Source: Pseudomonas viridiflava
Lineage (GTDB): Bacteria > Pseudomonadota > Gammaproteobacteria > Pseudomonadales > Pseudomonadaceae
NCBI RefSeq assembly: GCF_001642795.1
Contig: NZ_LKEH01000048.1
Coordinates: 133,702-182,665, forward strand
Direction of reading: 5' to 3'
DNA: 48,964 bases
Under the pieces are notes generated by a model. That model was not told the DNA's origin. It searched no databases and saw nothing but the letters and a program-made list of their open reading frames with translations. Shown piece by piece: positions 31,973-41,126 of the stretch (the stretch's first letter is position 1; every line of letters starts with the position of its first letter). Position numbers and translations under genes: made by a program.

Positions 31973-33451
31973 ATGCTGGCTTCTCGCACGCTGTGGTTGT
32001 TGATGCTGAGCGTCCTGCTGTTCTTCTTTGCACTGGGTAATCATCAATTGCAGAGCTCAACGGAGCCGCGCGTGGCAGGTATCGCCATGGAGATGCAGTT
32101 GACAGACAACTGGGTCACGCCGACCTTGAGCCGACAGCCGTTTCTGGAGAAGCCGCCGCTGAGTGTCTGGCTCGATGCCAGCGCGATCCGGGTGTTCGGG
32201 GCCACGCCCTGGGCGGTGCGGCTGGCTTCGGCGTTCGCGGGGTTGTTCAGCGTGCTGTTGCTGTACGCGATGCTCAAGCGCATGGGGCGTCCGGTGCCCA
32301 TCGCCTGGCTGGCCGCGTTCATGCTGGCGACCCTCGCCAGCTTCTGGTCCAACTCACGTCAGGTCGGTGAAGACGCGCTGTTGGCGCTGGGCGTGACCAT
32401 GGCCTTGCTGATGTATGTCTACGCGGTCAATCGAGCGCCGTCGGCTCCTCGAACAACGTGGTCCTGGTGGTTGTTCACGCTGGGTATCGCCATCTCGACA
32501 CTGAGCAAGGGTGTGCTCGGGCTGGCGTTGCCGGGCGTAGTGATTTTCGCCTGGCTGCTTTGCGAAACGGTGCAACAACGACGGCTGATTCTAGCCGACT
32601 GGCTACGTCCGGCAGCATTCACTTTGTTGGGGTTGATACCGCTGATGGTCTGGCTGTATTTCCTGTACGGGCAGGGCGGCGTGCAGTCGCTCAAGGATGT
32701 GCTGTGGACCAACAGTGTCGGTCGCTTCGACGGTTCGTTCCAAGAGGCCGGGCACTACGAGCCGTTCTACTACTACATCGCCAAACTGCCCGAAGCGTTC
32801 ATGCCCTGGAACCTGCTGGTGTATCTGGGGCTTTGGCACTTTCGCAGGCAACTGCTCGCCAACCGGTATCTGCTGTTCTTCAGCCTCTGGCTGGTCGCGC
32901 AGTTCGTGCTGCTGACCTTGGCGTCCAGCAAACGCATGGTCTATCTGATGTCGTCAGCACCTGCCGCTGCGGTGATTGCAGCAGAGTACGCAGCGGTGCT
33001 GGGCGAACGGCTCAAGGCGCATTCCCGAAGCTCGGCGATTGCGGCGTTTGCGGTACGCCACCAACGCGCGCTGATGACCACGGGCATCGCGCTGACCGTC
33101 GCGGCCTACCTGTCGGCGGCGGTGTGGCTGATGCCTCGGGAAGACCGGCATTTCTCGTTCGTGCCGCTGGCCACGACTGTTCAGGCACTGCAGGCTCAGG
33201 GGCATCAAGTGGCTCTGTTTCAGCCCAGCGAGCGGTTGTCGGGGGCCAGCGCGTTTTACGTGCATACCGTGCTGGATGCCTACGACAGCGACGCAAGCGT
33301 CAACCGTTTCCTGATGAGCGATCCGCGTAACGTGGCGATCATGGAGCGCACAAGCGAGCCTGCGCCGCCGCTCAAGGCCATCCAGCACGTAAAGGTCGGC
33401 AGTCGCAGCTACTATTTCGTCAGCTACGACCGCTCGACGCCCGGCAGCTGA
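31973..33451 (+). CDS. ArnT-like (PMT family) membrane glycosyltransferase
   Basis: This 492-residue polytopic protein of the dolichyl-P-mannose mannosyltransferase/ArnT superfamily (GT83-like) would take a sugar from a lipid-phosphate carrier on the periplasmic side. After the first membrane helix comes the loop STEPRVAGIAMEMQLTDNWVTPTLSRQPFLEKPPLSVW, whose E-P-R and L-E-K-P-P are counterparts of the DETRYAQ and FEKP motifs of ArnT at 35595. About ten further helices and a small soluble tail follow. It is shorter than true ArnT (550 residues) and converges on the arn operon, with stops only 2 bp apart. The acceptor is unknown. I chose the ATG at 31973 over the GTG at 31919. Confidence 0.82.
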   Translation: MLASRTLWLLMLSVLLFFFALGNHQLQSSTEPRVAGIAMEMQLTDNWVTPTLSRQPFLEKPPLSVWLDASAIRVFGATPWAVRLASAFAGLFSVLLLYAMLKRMGRPVPIAWLAAFMLATLASFWSNSRQVGEDALLALGVTMALLMYVYAVNRAPSAPRTTWSWWLFTLGIAISTLSKGVLGLALPGVVIFAWLLCETVQQRRLILADWLRPAAFTLLGLIPLMVWLYFLYGQGGVQSLKDVLWTNSVGRFDGSFQEAGHYEPFYYYIAKLPEAFMPWNLLVYLGLWHFRRQLLANRYLLFFSLWLVAQFVLLTLASSKRMVYLMSSAPAAAVIAAEYAAVLGERLKAHSRSSAIAAFAVRHQRALMTTGIALTVAAYLSAAVWLMPREDRHFSFVPLATTVQALQAQGHQVALFQPSERLSGASAFYVHTVLDAYDSDASVNRFLMSDPRNVAIMERTSEPAPPLKAIQHVKVGSRSYYFVSYDRSTPGS

Positions 33452-33453
33452 GG

Positions 33454-34848
33454 TCAGATTGTCTGGCGATTGACGACCGGCTGCACCGCTGTCCATTGCT
33501 TCTGCGGAATCGGCAGCTCGCACGACTCGCCACGGCCGATAGGGAAGTAATGGAAGCCGCTTTTTGACAGGCGTTCGGTGTCGTACAGGTTGCGTCCGTC
33601 GAAGATCACCGGGGCGCCGAGCCGTTGCTGTATCAGGTCGAAATCCGGTGCCTTGAACTGCTGCCACTCGGTGCAGATGATCAGAGCGTCGGCGTCGTCC
33701 AGAGTGGATTCCGGCGTGCCCATCAGCACCAGATCCTTGCGATAGCCGTAGATCCGCTGGGTTTCCTGCATGGCCTCGGGGTCGAACGCGCGAACGGTTG
33801 CCCCCGCCGCCCACAAGGCTTCCATCAACACTCTGCTGGGCGCATCGCGCATGTCGTCTGTATTGGGCTTGAACGCCAGGCCCCACAAGGCGAAGGTCTT
33901 GCCGCGCAGATCACCTTTGTAGAATGCGTTGACCCGCTCGAACAGCTTGTTCTTCTGCCGCTCGTTGATAGCCTCGACGACCGACAGCAGGTCGTTGGAG
34001 CAATGGGCCTCGCGGGCGCTGTGGATCAGCGCGCGGATGTCCTTGCCAAAGCATGAGCCGCCGTAGCCACAGCCGGGGTAGATGAAGTCGTAACCGATGC
34101 GTGAGTCGGCACCGATGCCCAGTCGGACCGCTTCGACGTCCGCACCCAGGTGCTCGGCCAGTTCGGCAATCTGGTTGATGAAGCTGATCTTGGTCGCCAG
34201 CATGCAGTTGGCCGCGTATTTGGTGAGTTCGGCGCTGCGCAGGTCCATGAACATGATGCGGTCATGATTGCGGTTGAACGGTGCATACAGCTCGCGCATG
34301 ACTTTTCTGACCGCTTCGCTTTCGCAGCCGATGACGATGCGGTCCGGGCGGCGGCAATCCTTCACGGCCGAGCCTTCCTTGAGAAATTCGGGGTTGGAAA
34401 CGATATCGAACTGCAGCAGGCGTCCGGCCTGACGCAAGGCCTTGTCGATGTGCGCGCGCAGCGCATCGCCACTGCCCACCGGTACCGTGGATTTTTCCAC
34501 GATGATCAGCGGCTTGCTGCGGTGCCGGGCAATGCTCTCGCCCACGGCGAAGAAGCTGCGCATGTCCGCCGACCCATCCTCGCAGGACGGCGTGCCGACG
34601 GCGATGAACAGCACCTCGGCATGTTCGACGGCCATCTGCTCGTCACTGGTGAAAACCAGCCGGTTATGGTCCAGGTTTTCCCGTACTAGATTGGCGAGGC
34701 CGGGTTCGAAGATGTGCACCTGTCCCTGGCTCAGTTGTTCGACCTTGGCCTTATCGATGTCCATGCACACGACGTCGTGGCCGACTTCGGCAAGCACGGC
34801 TGCTTGTACCAGACCTACATATCCGCTACCGAAAACGCTGATTTTCAT
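33454..34848 (-). CDS. ugd: UDP-glucose 6-dehydrogenase
   Basis: Ugd oxidises UDP-glucose to UDP-glucuronate, the feedstock for Ara4N synthesis by ArnA. The 464-residue protein has the NAD-binding start MKISVFGSGYVGLVQAAVLAEVGHDVVCMDID, the LFIAVGTPS segment, and the catalytic cysteine in YPGCGYGGSCFGKD. The C-terminal domain includes LAFKPNTDDMRDAPS. It overlaps the end of arnF by 23 nt and is the last gene of the operon, the same order as in other pseudomonads. Confidence 0.97.
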   Translation of the reverse strand: MKISVFGSGYVGLVQAAVLAEVGHDVVCMDIDKAKVEQLSQGQVHIFEPGLANLVRENLDHNRLVFTSDEQMAVEHAEVLFIAVGTPSCEDGSADMRSFFAVGESIARHRSKPLIIVEKSTVPVGSGDALRAHIDKALRQAGRLLQFDIVSNPEFLKEGSAVKDCRRPDRIVIGCESEAVRKVMRELYAPFNRNHDRIMFMDLRSAELTKYAANCMLATKISFINQIAELAEHLGADVEAVRLGIGADSRIGYDFIYPGCGYGGSCFGKDIRALIHSAREAHCSNDLLSVVEAINERQKNKLFERVNAFYKGDLRGKTFALWGLAFKPNTDDMRDAPSRVLMEALWAAGATVRAFDPEAMQETQRIYGYRKDLVLMGTPESTLDDADALIICTEWQQFKAPDFDLIQQRLGAPVIFDGRNLYDTERLSKSGFHYFPIGRGESCELPIPQKQWTAVQPVVNRQTI

Positions 34849-35257
34849 GGGAAGAACCCTGAAGAGAGATGCGAGAGACGCGCCGAAGGTTGATGCTCAG
34901 AACCCCCATCACGATGAGGATGACACCCACAGTTTTCGAAACTGTGAACGTCTCGTGGAAAAACGGCAGGCCAGCGGCCAGTACGTACACCAGCCCGTAG
35001 CTGATGCTCAGCAAGGAGTAGGCGCGGCTCAGGGACAGGCTGCGCAGGGCCAGCAGCCACAACAGCATCGACAGGGCGTAGGCGCCGATTGCGACGCCGA
35101 TGACGGCCAGGGCCTTGAAATCGATTGAGGCGACAGCCGGGTATTCGAGCAACTGCGTCGGCGAGGGCAGACGGCTCATGCTCCAGCGCATGCCCAGTTG
35201 CGCGAGGCTGACCAGCGCCACACTGCCAAGCGCCAGCGTCACGCCGGGGCGGCTCAT
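34826..35257 (-). CDS. arnF: Ara4N-phosphoundecaprenol flippase subunit ArnF
   Basis: This 143-residue small multidrug resistance-like membrane protein has four helices (VTLALGSVALVSLAQLGM, ALAVIGVAIGAYALSMLLWLLAL, YSLLSISYGLVYVLAAG, TVGVILIVMGVLSI). ArnE and ArnF together flip undecaprenyl-phosphate-Ara4N to the periplasmic face. It overlaps arnE by 4 nt and ugd by 23 nt, so it is tightly coupled. The identification rests on the pair and the operon as much as on sequence. Confidence 0.94.
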   Translation of the reverse strand: MSRPGVTLALGSVALVSLAQLGMRWSMSRLPSPTQLLEYPAVASIDFKALAVIGVAIGAYALSMLLWLLALRSLSLSRAYSLLSISYGLVYVLAAGLPFFHETFTVSKTVGVILIVMGVLSINLRRVSRISLQGSSHENQRFR

Positions 35258-35598
35258 GCCTGACGTCCCAACAGAACGACGCCCGCCAGAATCAGCGCCA
35301 CGCCCAGCCAGTGCCGACGGTCGACCGGCTCATTGAACAGGTAACGTCCGGTCAGGGTGATCAGTACGAAATTCAGGCCCAGCATGGGATACGCGATGCC
35401 AACGTCCAGGCGCTGCAACACCATCAGCCAGACCAGCAACCCCAGGCCCAGACACGCCATCGCGAGCCACAGCCAGGCCGAACGCGCGGCGGCCAACAGG
35501 CCCGGGAAATGACCACGCCAGCCCTCCACGGCAAGTTTCTGTGCGATCTGGCCCAGGCAGGTCAGCGCGCACGCGGTGAGCAGCAAAAGCCAGGTCAT
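35254..35598 (-). CDS. arnE: Ara4N-phosphoundecaprenol flippase subunit ArnE
   Basis: This 114-residue SMR-type membrane protein has four helices: TWLLLLTACALTCLGQIAQ, a segment around WLWLAMACLGLGLLVWLMVL, VGIAYPMLGLNFVLITLTG and WLGVALILAGVVLLG. It is the partner of ArnF in carrying the lipid-linked aminosugar across the inner membrane. It overlaps arnT and arnF by 4 nt on each side. Confidence 0.95.
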   Translation of the reverse strand: MTWLLLLTACALTCLGQIAQKLAVEGWRGHFPGLLAAARSAWLWLAMACLGLGLLVWLMVLQRLDVGIAYPMLGLNFVLITLTGRYLFNEPVDRRHWLGVALILAGVVLLGRQA

Positions 35599-37247
35599 GA
35601 TTCCGACTGCCCGTAGATCACGATGACCAGATCGCCTTCTTCGTAACGCTTGCCGCCTTTGGGCAGCGCACCGAGTTCGCGCAGTTCCTCTTTGCCGTCG
35701 CCACGCATGATCACCGCGACCTGGCCCTTGTGCCGGGCTTCGGTCATCCAGGCATCAATGTCTTTAAGATCGATTTTCCGCGGACGGGCATCCGGATAGT
35801 CGAGGCCGTATTTCAGTTCGCCCACGGTGTTGAAGAAGGCAATGTCCGAGCGCTTCAACCGCCAGGCCAGCGCTGAAGCCGCCCCCAGGTCGTTGCTCAA
35901 CAGCGACTGGCTGGCCGCCAGCTCAGAGAAATGCCGGGCTACAAACTGGTCGGGTGTCTTGTCATAAACCAGGGTGTACGGCAGCGCTGCGGGCAGCAGC
36001 GCCACCAGCAGCAGACTGCCTGCCGCCGGCATCGCCCAGGCCGACAGAGGACGCAGAGCTTGCAGCACATTGGTCAGCATCCAGACCGTCAGCACACCGA
36101 TGGCCAGCAGCAGATGGATGGGTTCGTGGTCGTAGACCGGGTTCTTCCACTGCAGGTACAACAACACCAGAAGGCCGACGAGCGCGACGACGGCATTGAA
36201 CCCGCCATTGAGGCGTAGCGCTGTGACCTGGCCGTGCTTGAGCCGTTCGACCAGCGCGTTTGCCATCAGCAAGGCCAGTGGCAACAGGCAGGGCAGAATG
36301 TAGGTCGGCAGCTTGCCCCGGCTCAGGCTCAGAAACGCCAACGGCAGCAGCGTCCACATCAGCAGGAAACCGATAGCGGGTTGGCGCCGTTGCTGCCACG
36401 CCTGTTTGAACGCTATGGGCAGCAACAACGCCCACGGCAGGCTGGCGGCAATCAGCGTTGGCAGATAGAACCACACGGGCTGTGCGTGCTGCGCGTCTTC
36501 ACCGGCGAAGCGGCGCACGTGCTCGTGCCAGAAGAAAAAGCGCCAGTAATCGGGCTCCTGAGCGTGGACCGCCAGCACCCAGGGCAGGCACACTCCCATG
36601 GCGACGATGACCGCGAGCAGCCCGTAGCGGATCAACTCGACGAAACGTTTCTGCCACAGCATGTAGGGCAGCGCGATCAGTACCGGCAGCGCCCAGGCCA
36701 GAAAACCCTTGGTCATGAAGCCCATGCCGCAGGCGAACCCCAGTACCGTCCACGCGACCAGCCGCGAATGGCCGCTGCTGTTGACGGCGTACCAGAAGGC
36801 GACCAGCGACAGGTTGACCCACAAGGTGAATTGCGGGTCGAGATTGCAATAACCGGCCTGGCCTGCAACGAAGCCGAAGCTCATGAACAGCAGCGCGCTG
36901 GCAAAGCTTTTGCGCGGCTCGTTCCATATCCGGGCAGCGATCAGGTAGGCCAGCAGGGCGCTCAGGCCGGTGCTCAGCGCCGAAGCGATCCGCACGCCAA
37001 ACAGATTCTCGCCGAACAGCGCCTGGCCAGCGGCGATCAACCAGTAACCGGCTGCAGGCTTTTCGAAGTACCGCACACCCATGAAATACGGCGCGGTCCA
37101 TTGCCCGCTGTGGAGCATTTCCTGACTGATCTGCGCGTAGCGCGTCTCGTCCGGAATCCACAACCCGTGGGAGCCGAGCGGAAGCAGATAGGCGACCACG
37201 AACGCCAGCAACAGCAGTGCAATGTCGCGATTACGGCTTGCCGTCAT
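35595..37247 (-). CDS. arnT: Lipid A Ara4N transferase
   Basis: ArnT moves 4-amino-4-deoxy-L-arabinose from undecaprenyl phosphate onto lipid A phosphates in the periplasm, lowering the negative charge and giving resistance to polymyxin and cationic peptides. The 550-residue, roughly 12-helix protein has the family loop WIPDETRYAQISQEML and FEKPAAGYWLIA near the N-terminus and a soluble C-terminal domain. It overlaps arnD and arnE by 4 nt each. Confidence 0.97.
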   Translation of the reverse strand: MTASRNRDIALLLLAFVVAYLLPLGSHGLWIPDETRYAQISQEMLHSGQWTAPYFMGVRYFEKPAAGYWLIAAGQALFGENLFGVRIASALSTGLSALLAYLIAARIWNEPRKSFASALLFMSFGFVAGQAGYCNLDPQFTLWVNLSLVAFWYAVNSSGHSRLVAWTVLGFACGMGFMTKGFLAWALPVLIALPYMLWQKRFVELIRYGLLAVIVAMGVCLPWVLAVHAQEPDYWRFFFWHEHVRRFAGEDAQHAQPVWFYLPTLIAASLPWALLLPIAFKQAWQQRRQPAIGFLLMWTLLPLAFLSLSRGKLPTYILPCLLPLALLMANALVERLKHGQVTALRLNGGFNAVVALVGLLVLLYLQWKNPVYDHEPIHLLLAIGVLTVWMLTNVLQALRPLSAWAMPAAGSLLLVALLPAALPYTLVYDKTPDQFVARHFSELAASQSLLSNDLGAASALAWRLKRSDIAFFNTVGELKYGLDYPDARPRKIDLKDIDAWMTEARHKGQVAVIMRGDGKEELRELGALPKGGKRYEEGDLVIVIYGQSES

Positions 37248-38125
37248 TGCTGCACCCCGAGCCAGCCTTCGCGTCCCGCAAGCGTGCCGCGCACCACTTG
37301 ACCTGCTGGCAGGTGCTCAAGGTCGTCCGGCAACAGGTTGCCCAGTGGCTGGAAGCGGATGCCCTGAGCATTTGCCAGTGCCAGCAATTGTCTGAAGTCG
37401 TCAGCCATGACGATGCCTTCGACTTCGGCGTGCAAGGTATACACATTCAGTTGGTCAGGCTTGAAACGTCTGAGAATGAAACGGTTGAACGCTTGCGCCT
37501 CAAGGTGCGGGCCGACCACCTCGTCAAAGGTTGGCATGTCCACCGGAATCTGTGGGGCGCCTGGCGTGCCATCAGCCAGGGTCGGACGAAATATCGAGTG
37601 CCCCCGGCAGTCGCTGTTGTAGCGAAATCCGAACGATTGCTTTGCCTGCACCACACGTTCATCGGCACGCCAGCCAGCCGCTGCCGAACAGGTCACCGGC
37701 CCGCCCAGAATGTCGCTCAGGCAATCGACACCCCGGCGCATCTGCGCGTGCAGCCGCGCCGGGTTCCAATGCCCGGCATTGGCCTGCCAGCCATGATGGT
37801 CCCAGGCATGCAGGCCCACTTCATGGCCTGCGTCCAGAGCGCGGCGCATCAACGGGCCGAGGTCGCGACCGATGGGTTTGCCCGGCCAGGCGGTGCCCGC
37901 CAGCAGAATGTCCCAGCCGTAAAGGCTGGCAGCCCGAGAACGAAGCATCTTCCACAGGAATTGCGGCCGGATCAGCCGCCACACATGGCGACCCATGTTG
38001 TCCGGGCCGACGCTGAAAAAGAACGTCGCCTTGACCTGCGCTTCTTCCAGCATGTCCAGCAAACGCGGCACGCCTTCACGGGTGCCACGGTAAGTGTCGA
38101 CGTCGATTCTCAGGCCTGCCTGCAT
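37244..38125 (-). CDS. arnD: Ara4FN-undecaprenyl-phosphate deformylase
   Basis: ArnD removes the formyl group from undecaprenyl-phosphate-Ara4FN, the step that commits the sugar to export. The 293-residue protein is a NodB-type polysaccharide deacetylase: motif 1 is LRIDVDTYRGTREGVP, the metal-binding histidines are in GLHAWDHHGWQ, and the FRYNSDCRG and VDMPTFDE segments are present. Its start overlaps the arnA stop by 1 nt (TGATG). Confidence 0.97.
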   Translation of the reverse strand: MQAGLRIDVDTYRGTREGVPRLLDMLEEAQVKATFFFSVGPDNMGRHVWRLIRPQFLWKMLRSRAASLYGWDILLAGTAWPGKPIGRDLGPLMRRALDAGHEVGLHAWDHHGWQANAGHWNPARLHAQMRRGVDCLSDILGGPVTCSAAAGWRADERVVQAKQSFGFRYNSDCRGHSIFRPTLADGTPGAPQIPVDMPTFDEVVGPHLEAQAFNRFILRRFKPDQLNVYTLHAEVEGIVMADDFRQLLALANAQGIRFQPLGNLLPDDLEHLPAGQVVRGTLAGREGWLGVQQ

Positions 38126-40116
38126 CAGCGCTGATCCGCTTTTTCAGCCATAGCTTCGCGCAGAAAGAAATCCAGCGTCTTGCCGATGGTTTCGCTCAGC
38201 TCGATGGTGGGCGTCCAGTCCAGCAGTCGTTTGGCATTGTCGACACAGGGTTTGCGATGGCTCACGTCCTGATAGCCCTTGCCATAAAAGGATTGGCTTT
38301 CCACTTCACGAAACCCCGCGAACGGCGGGAAGTTGGAGCGCAACGGGTGCGCTTCGAACTGGCGCAGCAGCTCTTCGCCCAATTGCCGGATGCTGGCTTC
38401 GTTGTCCGGGTTGCCGATGTTGATGATTTGCCCGTTGCAGCGCTCACCACGGTTTTCGATGATGCGCGCCAGGGCTTCGATGCCATCGACCACGTCCGTA
38501 AAGCAGCGCTTCTGCGCGCCGCCGTCCACCAGCCGGATCGGTGTGCCTTCCACCAGATGCAGGATCAACTGAGTGATGGCGCGCGAGCTGCCGATGCGTG
38601 CTGAGTCCAGACGGTCCAGACGCGGGCCCATCCAGTTGAACGGGCGGAACAGCGTGAACTGCAGGCCTTTCTGGCCGTACGCCCAGATCACCCGGTCCAG
38701 CAATTGCTTGGACACCGAATAGATCCAGCGCTGCTTGTTGATCGGGCCGACCACCAGGTTCGACGTGTCCTCGCTGAAACTGGCGTCCTGGCACATGCCG
38801 TACACCTCGGAGGTGGACGGGAAAATCACTCGCTTGTTGTACTTCACGCAGTAGCGAACGATCTTCAGGTTTTCTTCGAAGTCCAGCTCGAACACCCGCA
38901 GCGGATTGCGCGTGTATTCGATGGGCGTCGCAATCGCCACCAGCGGCAGAACCACGTCGCACTTCTTGATGTGGTACTCGATCCACTCGGTGTGGATGCT
39001 GATGTCGCCTTCGATGAAGTGAAAGTTGGGCTTGGTGCGTAGACGTTCGATGGCGTCCGAGCCGATGTCCATGCCATAGATCTCGTAGCGGTCATCCTGC
39101 AGCAAACGCTCTGACAGGTGATTACCGATAAAGCCGTTGACGCCCAGAATCAGCACACGGGTGCGGCGCGTCGGACGGCTCTGGTTCTGGCCCTGTAGAC
39201 GTGAGCCCTGGACCAGCCCGAACTCGCGGGCCAGTTGCACGCCACTCAGGTAGAGGCCGTCAGCGCCGCGCTGGCCTGCACCGATCACCAGCGCGCCCTC
39301 GCCACAGGCAATGCGCAGCGGGTCGCAGTCGATCACGGTGCCGGGCGCCAGGCCATGGTCGGCCTCTTCCACGCGGGCGCCCCAGACGATCAGTTTGTGC
39401 TCGCCCACCGGGCAGAAAGCGCCGGGGTAGGGCTGGGTCACGGCGCGGATCAGGTTGTTCAGTTGCGCAGCGGGGCGTGCCCAGTCGATCAGCCCGTCGG
39501 CGGCTGTGCGACGGCCGAAGTAGGTCGCCTGGGATTCGTCCTGTGGCGTGCCGGGCAATCTGCCCCGCGCCAGTAACGGAAGCGCGTCGGAGAGCAGATT
39601 GGCGGCGGCCTTGCGCAGTTTTCCGTGCAAGGTCAGCGCCGTGTCCAGTGCGCTGATCGGCACCCGTTGCTGCGCCATGATGGGGCCAGCGTCCGCACGT
39701 TTGACCATCTGATGCAGGGTCACGCCAGTTTCGCGTTCGCCGTTGACCAGCACCCAGTTGGCCGGTGCTCGACCGCGATAGCGCGGCAGCAGCGACCCGT
39801 GCAGGTTGAAGGCACCTTTTCTGGCGCAGGCCAGCAAGGGCTCGCTGAGCAATTGGCGGTAGTAGAAGGAAAAGATGAAGTCCGGGTCCAGCTTGCCGAC
39901 GCGCTCGATCCACAGCGGATGGTTCGGGTCTTCGGGGGCGTGCACCGGGATGTCATGCTGCGCGCACAGTTGAGCGACCGAGCCGAAGAAGGTTTTTTCA
40001 GCAGGGTCATCGGCGTGGGTGAACACCGCAGCGATTTGATAGCCGCTCTCCAGCAGCGCCTGCAGCCCGACACAGCCAATATCGTGGTAAGCGAAAACGA
40101 CAGCTTTAATGCTCAT
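38125..40116 (-). CDS. arnA: Bifunctional UDP-Ara4N formyltransferase / UDP-GlcA decarboxylase
   Basis: ArnA has two enzymes in 663 residues. The N-terminal half (about 1-300) is a formyl-tetrahydrofolate-dependent transferase (AYHDIGCVGLQALL, FNLHGSLLPRYRGRAP) that formylates UDP-Ara4N. The C-terminal half (from about 316) is an extended SDR dehydrogenase that oxidatively decarboxylates UDP-glucuronate; it shows LILGVNGFIGNHLSERLL for NAD, VIFPSTSEVYG and the catalytic YSVSKQLLDRV. It supplies the substrate for ArnB and then uses ArnB's product. It overlaps arnC by 4 nt. Confidence 0.98.
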   Translation of the reverse strand: MSIKAVVFAYHDIGCVGLQALLESGYQIAAVFTHADDPAEKTFFGSVAQLCAQHDIPVHAPEDPNHPLWIERVGKLDPDFIFSFYYRQLLSEPLLACARKGAFNLHGSLLPRYRGRAPANWVLVNGERETGVTLHQMVKRADAGPIMAQQRVPISALDTALTLHGKLRKAAANLLSDALPLLARGRLPGTPQDESQATYFGRRTAADGLIDWARPAAQLNNLIRAVTQPYPGAFCPVGEHKLIVWGARVEEADHGLAPGTVIDCDPLRIACGEGALVIGAGQRGADGLYLSGVQLAREFGLVQGSRLQGQNQSRPTRRTRVLILGVNGFIGNHLSERLLQDDRYEIYGMDIGSDAIERLRTKPNFHFIEGDISIHTEWIEYHIKKCDVVLPLVAIATPIEYTRNPLRVFELDFEENLKIVRYCVKYNKRVIFPSTSEVYGMCQDASFSEDTSNLVVGPINKQRWIYSVSKQLLDRVIWAYGQKGLQFTLFRPFNWMGPRLDRLDSARIGSSRAITQLILHLVEGTPIRLVDGGAQKRCFTDVVDGIEALARIIENRGERCNGQIINIGNPDNEASIRQLGEELLRQFEAHPLRSNFPPFAGFREVESQSFYGKGYQDVSHRKPCVDNAKRLLDWTPTIELSETIGKTLDFFLREAMAEKADQR

Positions 40117-41126
40117 GGCGCAACCTTGTTCAGATAAGGAGAAGCGGAGGAATCCACACGGTCGGTCGTCGTCTCGGTTGAGCAGCGCACGACCTTTTCA
40201 ATGAAGAAGCGCGGCCGGGCCCGCACATCGCTGTACATGCGGCCCAGGTATTCACCCAGCAGGCCCATGCCGATGAACTGCCCGCCGGTGAACACGAACA
40301 GCACGGCGAACAGCACGAAGGTGCCGTTCTCGGCCCATGGCGCGCCGAAGATCAGCCGCAGCACGATGAGCATCACGGCGAACAGAAGGCCCAGAAACGC
40401 CATGCTGAAACCGACGATGCTCAGCAGTCGCAAGGGTGTGGTGGTCATGCAGGTGATCAGGTCGAACATCAGGTTGATCAGCCGCATGGGGCTGTATTTC
40501 GAATCGCCGTGCTCGCGTTCGGCGTGCTCGACCAGCACTTCGGTGGTGTGCCGGGCAAAGCTGTTGGCGAGGATCGGAATGAACGTGCTGCGCTCGCGAC
40601 AGGCCAGCATCGCGTCAACGATGGTGCGTCGGTAGGCGCGCAGCATGCAGCCATAGTCGCTCATCGCGACCCCGGTCGAGCGCTGGACGGCGAGGTTGAT
40701 GAGTTTCGACGGCCAGCGTCGCCAAGCCGAGTCCTGACGGTTGTTGCGCACGGTGCCGACCACGTCGTAGCCCTGTTCGGCCAGCGCGATGAGGCGCGGT
40801 ATCTCTTCCGGCGGGTTTTGCAGGTCGGCGTCGAGGGTGACGATCACGTCGCCTTTGCAATGCTCGAAACCGGCCATGATCGCCGCGTGCTGGCCGTAGT
40901 TGCGGTTCAGGATCACCGCGACCACCCGGCTGCCGTCACGCTCGGCCGCCTGCTGCAGAATCTCGGCGGACTGGTCTCGACTGCCGTCATCGACCAGTAC
41001 GATTTCATAGTCATGGCGCAGCCGCGCGCACGCTGCCTCGGTGCGTCGCAGCAATTCGGGCAGGCTTTGCTGTTCGTTGTAGACCGGGATGACGATCGAC
41101 ACACAATGGATAGGGTAGGGTCTCAA
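40113..41126 (-). CDS. arnC: Undecaprenyl-phosphate Ara4FN transferase
   Basis: ArnC loads Ara4-formyl-N onto undecaprenyl phosphate at the inner face of the membrane. The 337-residue family 2 glycosyltransferase starts MRPYPIHCVSIVIPVYNEQ and has the metal motif TLDADLQNPPEEIPR, QDSAWRRWPSKLIN, and two C-terminal membrane helices before GLLGEYLGRMYSDVRARPRFF. The start is an unusual TTG that forms a TTGA overlap with the arnB stop; the peptide after it matches family N-termini, so the TTG is probably real. Confidence 0.96.
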   Translation of the reverse strand: MRPYPIHCVSIVIPVYNEQQSLPELLRRTEAACARLRHDYEIVLVDDGSRDQSAEILQQAAERDGSRVVAVILNRNYGQHAAIMAGFEHCKGDVIVTLDADLQNPPEEIPRLIALAEQGYDVVGTVRNNRQDSAWRRWPSKLINLAVQRSTGVAMSDYGCMLRAYRRTIVDAMLACRERSTFIPILANSFARHTTEVLVEHAEREHGDSKYSPMRLINLMFDLITCMTTTPLRLLSIVGFSMAFLGLLFAVMLIVLRLIFGAPWAENGTFVLFAVLFVFTGGQFIGMGLLGEYLGRMYSDVRARPRFFIEKVVRCSTETTTDRVDSSASPYLNKVAP

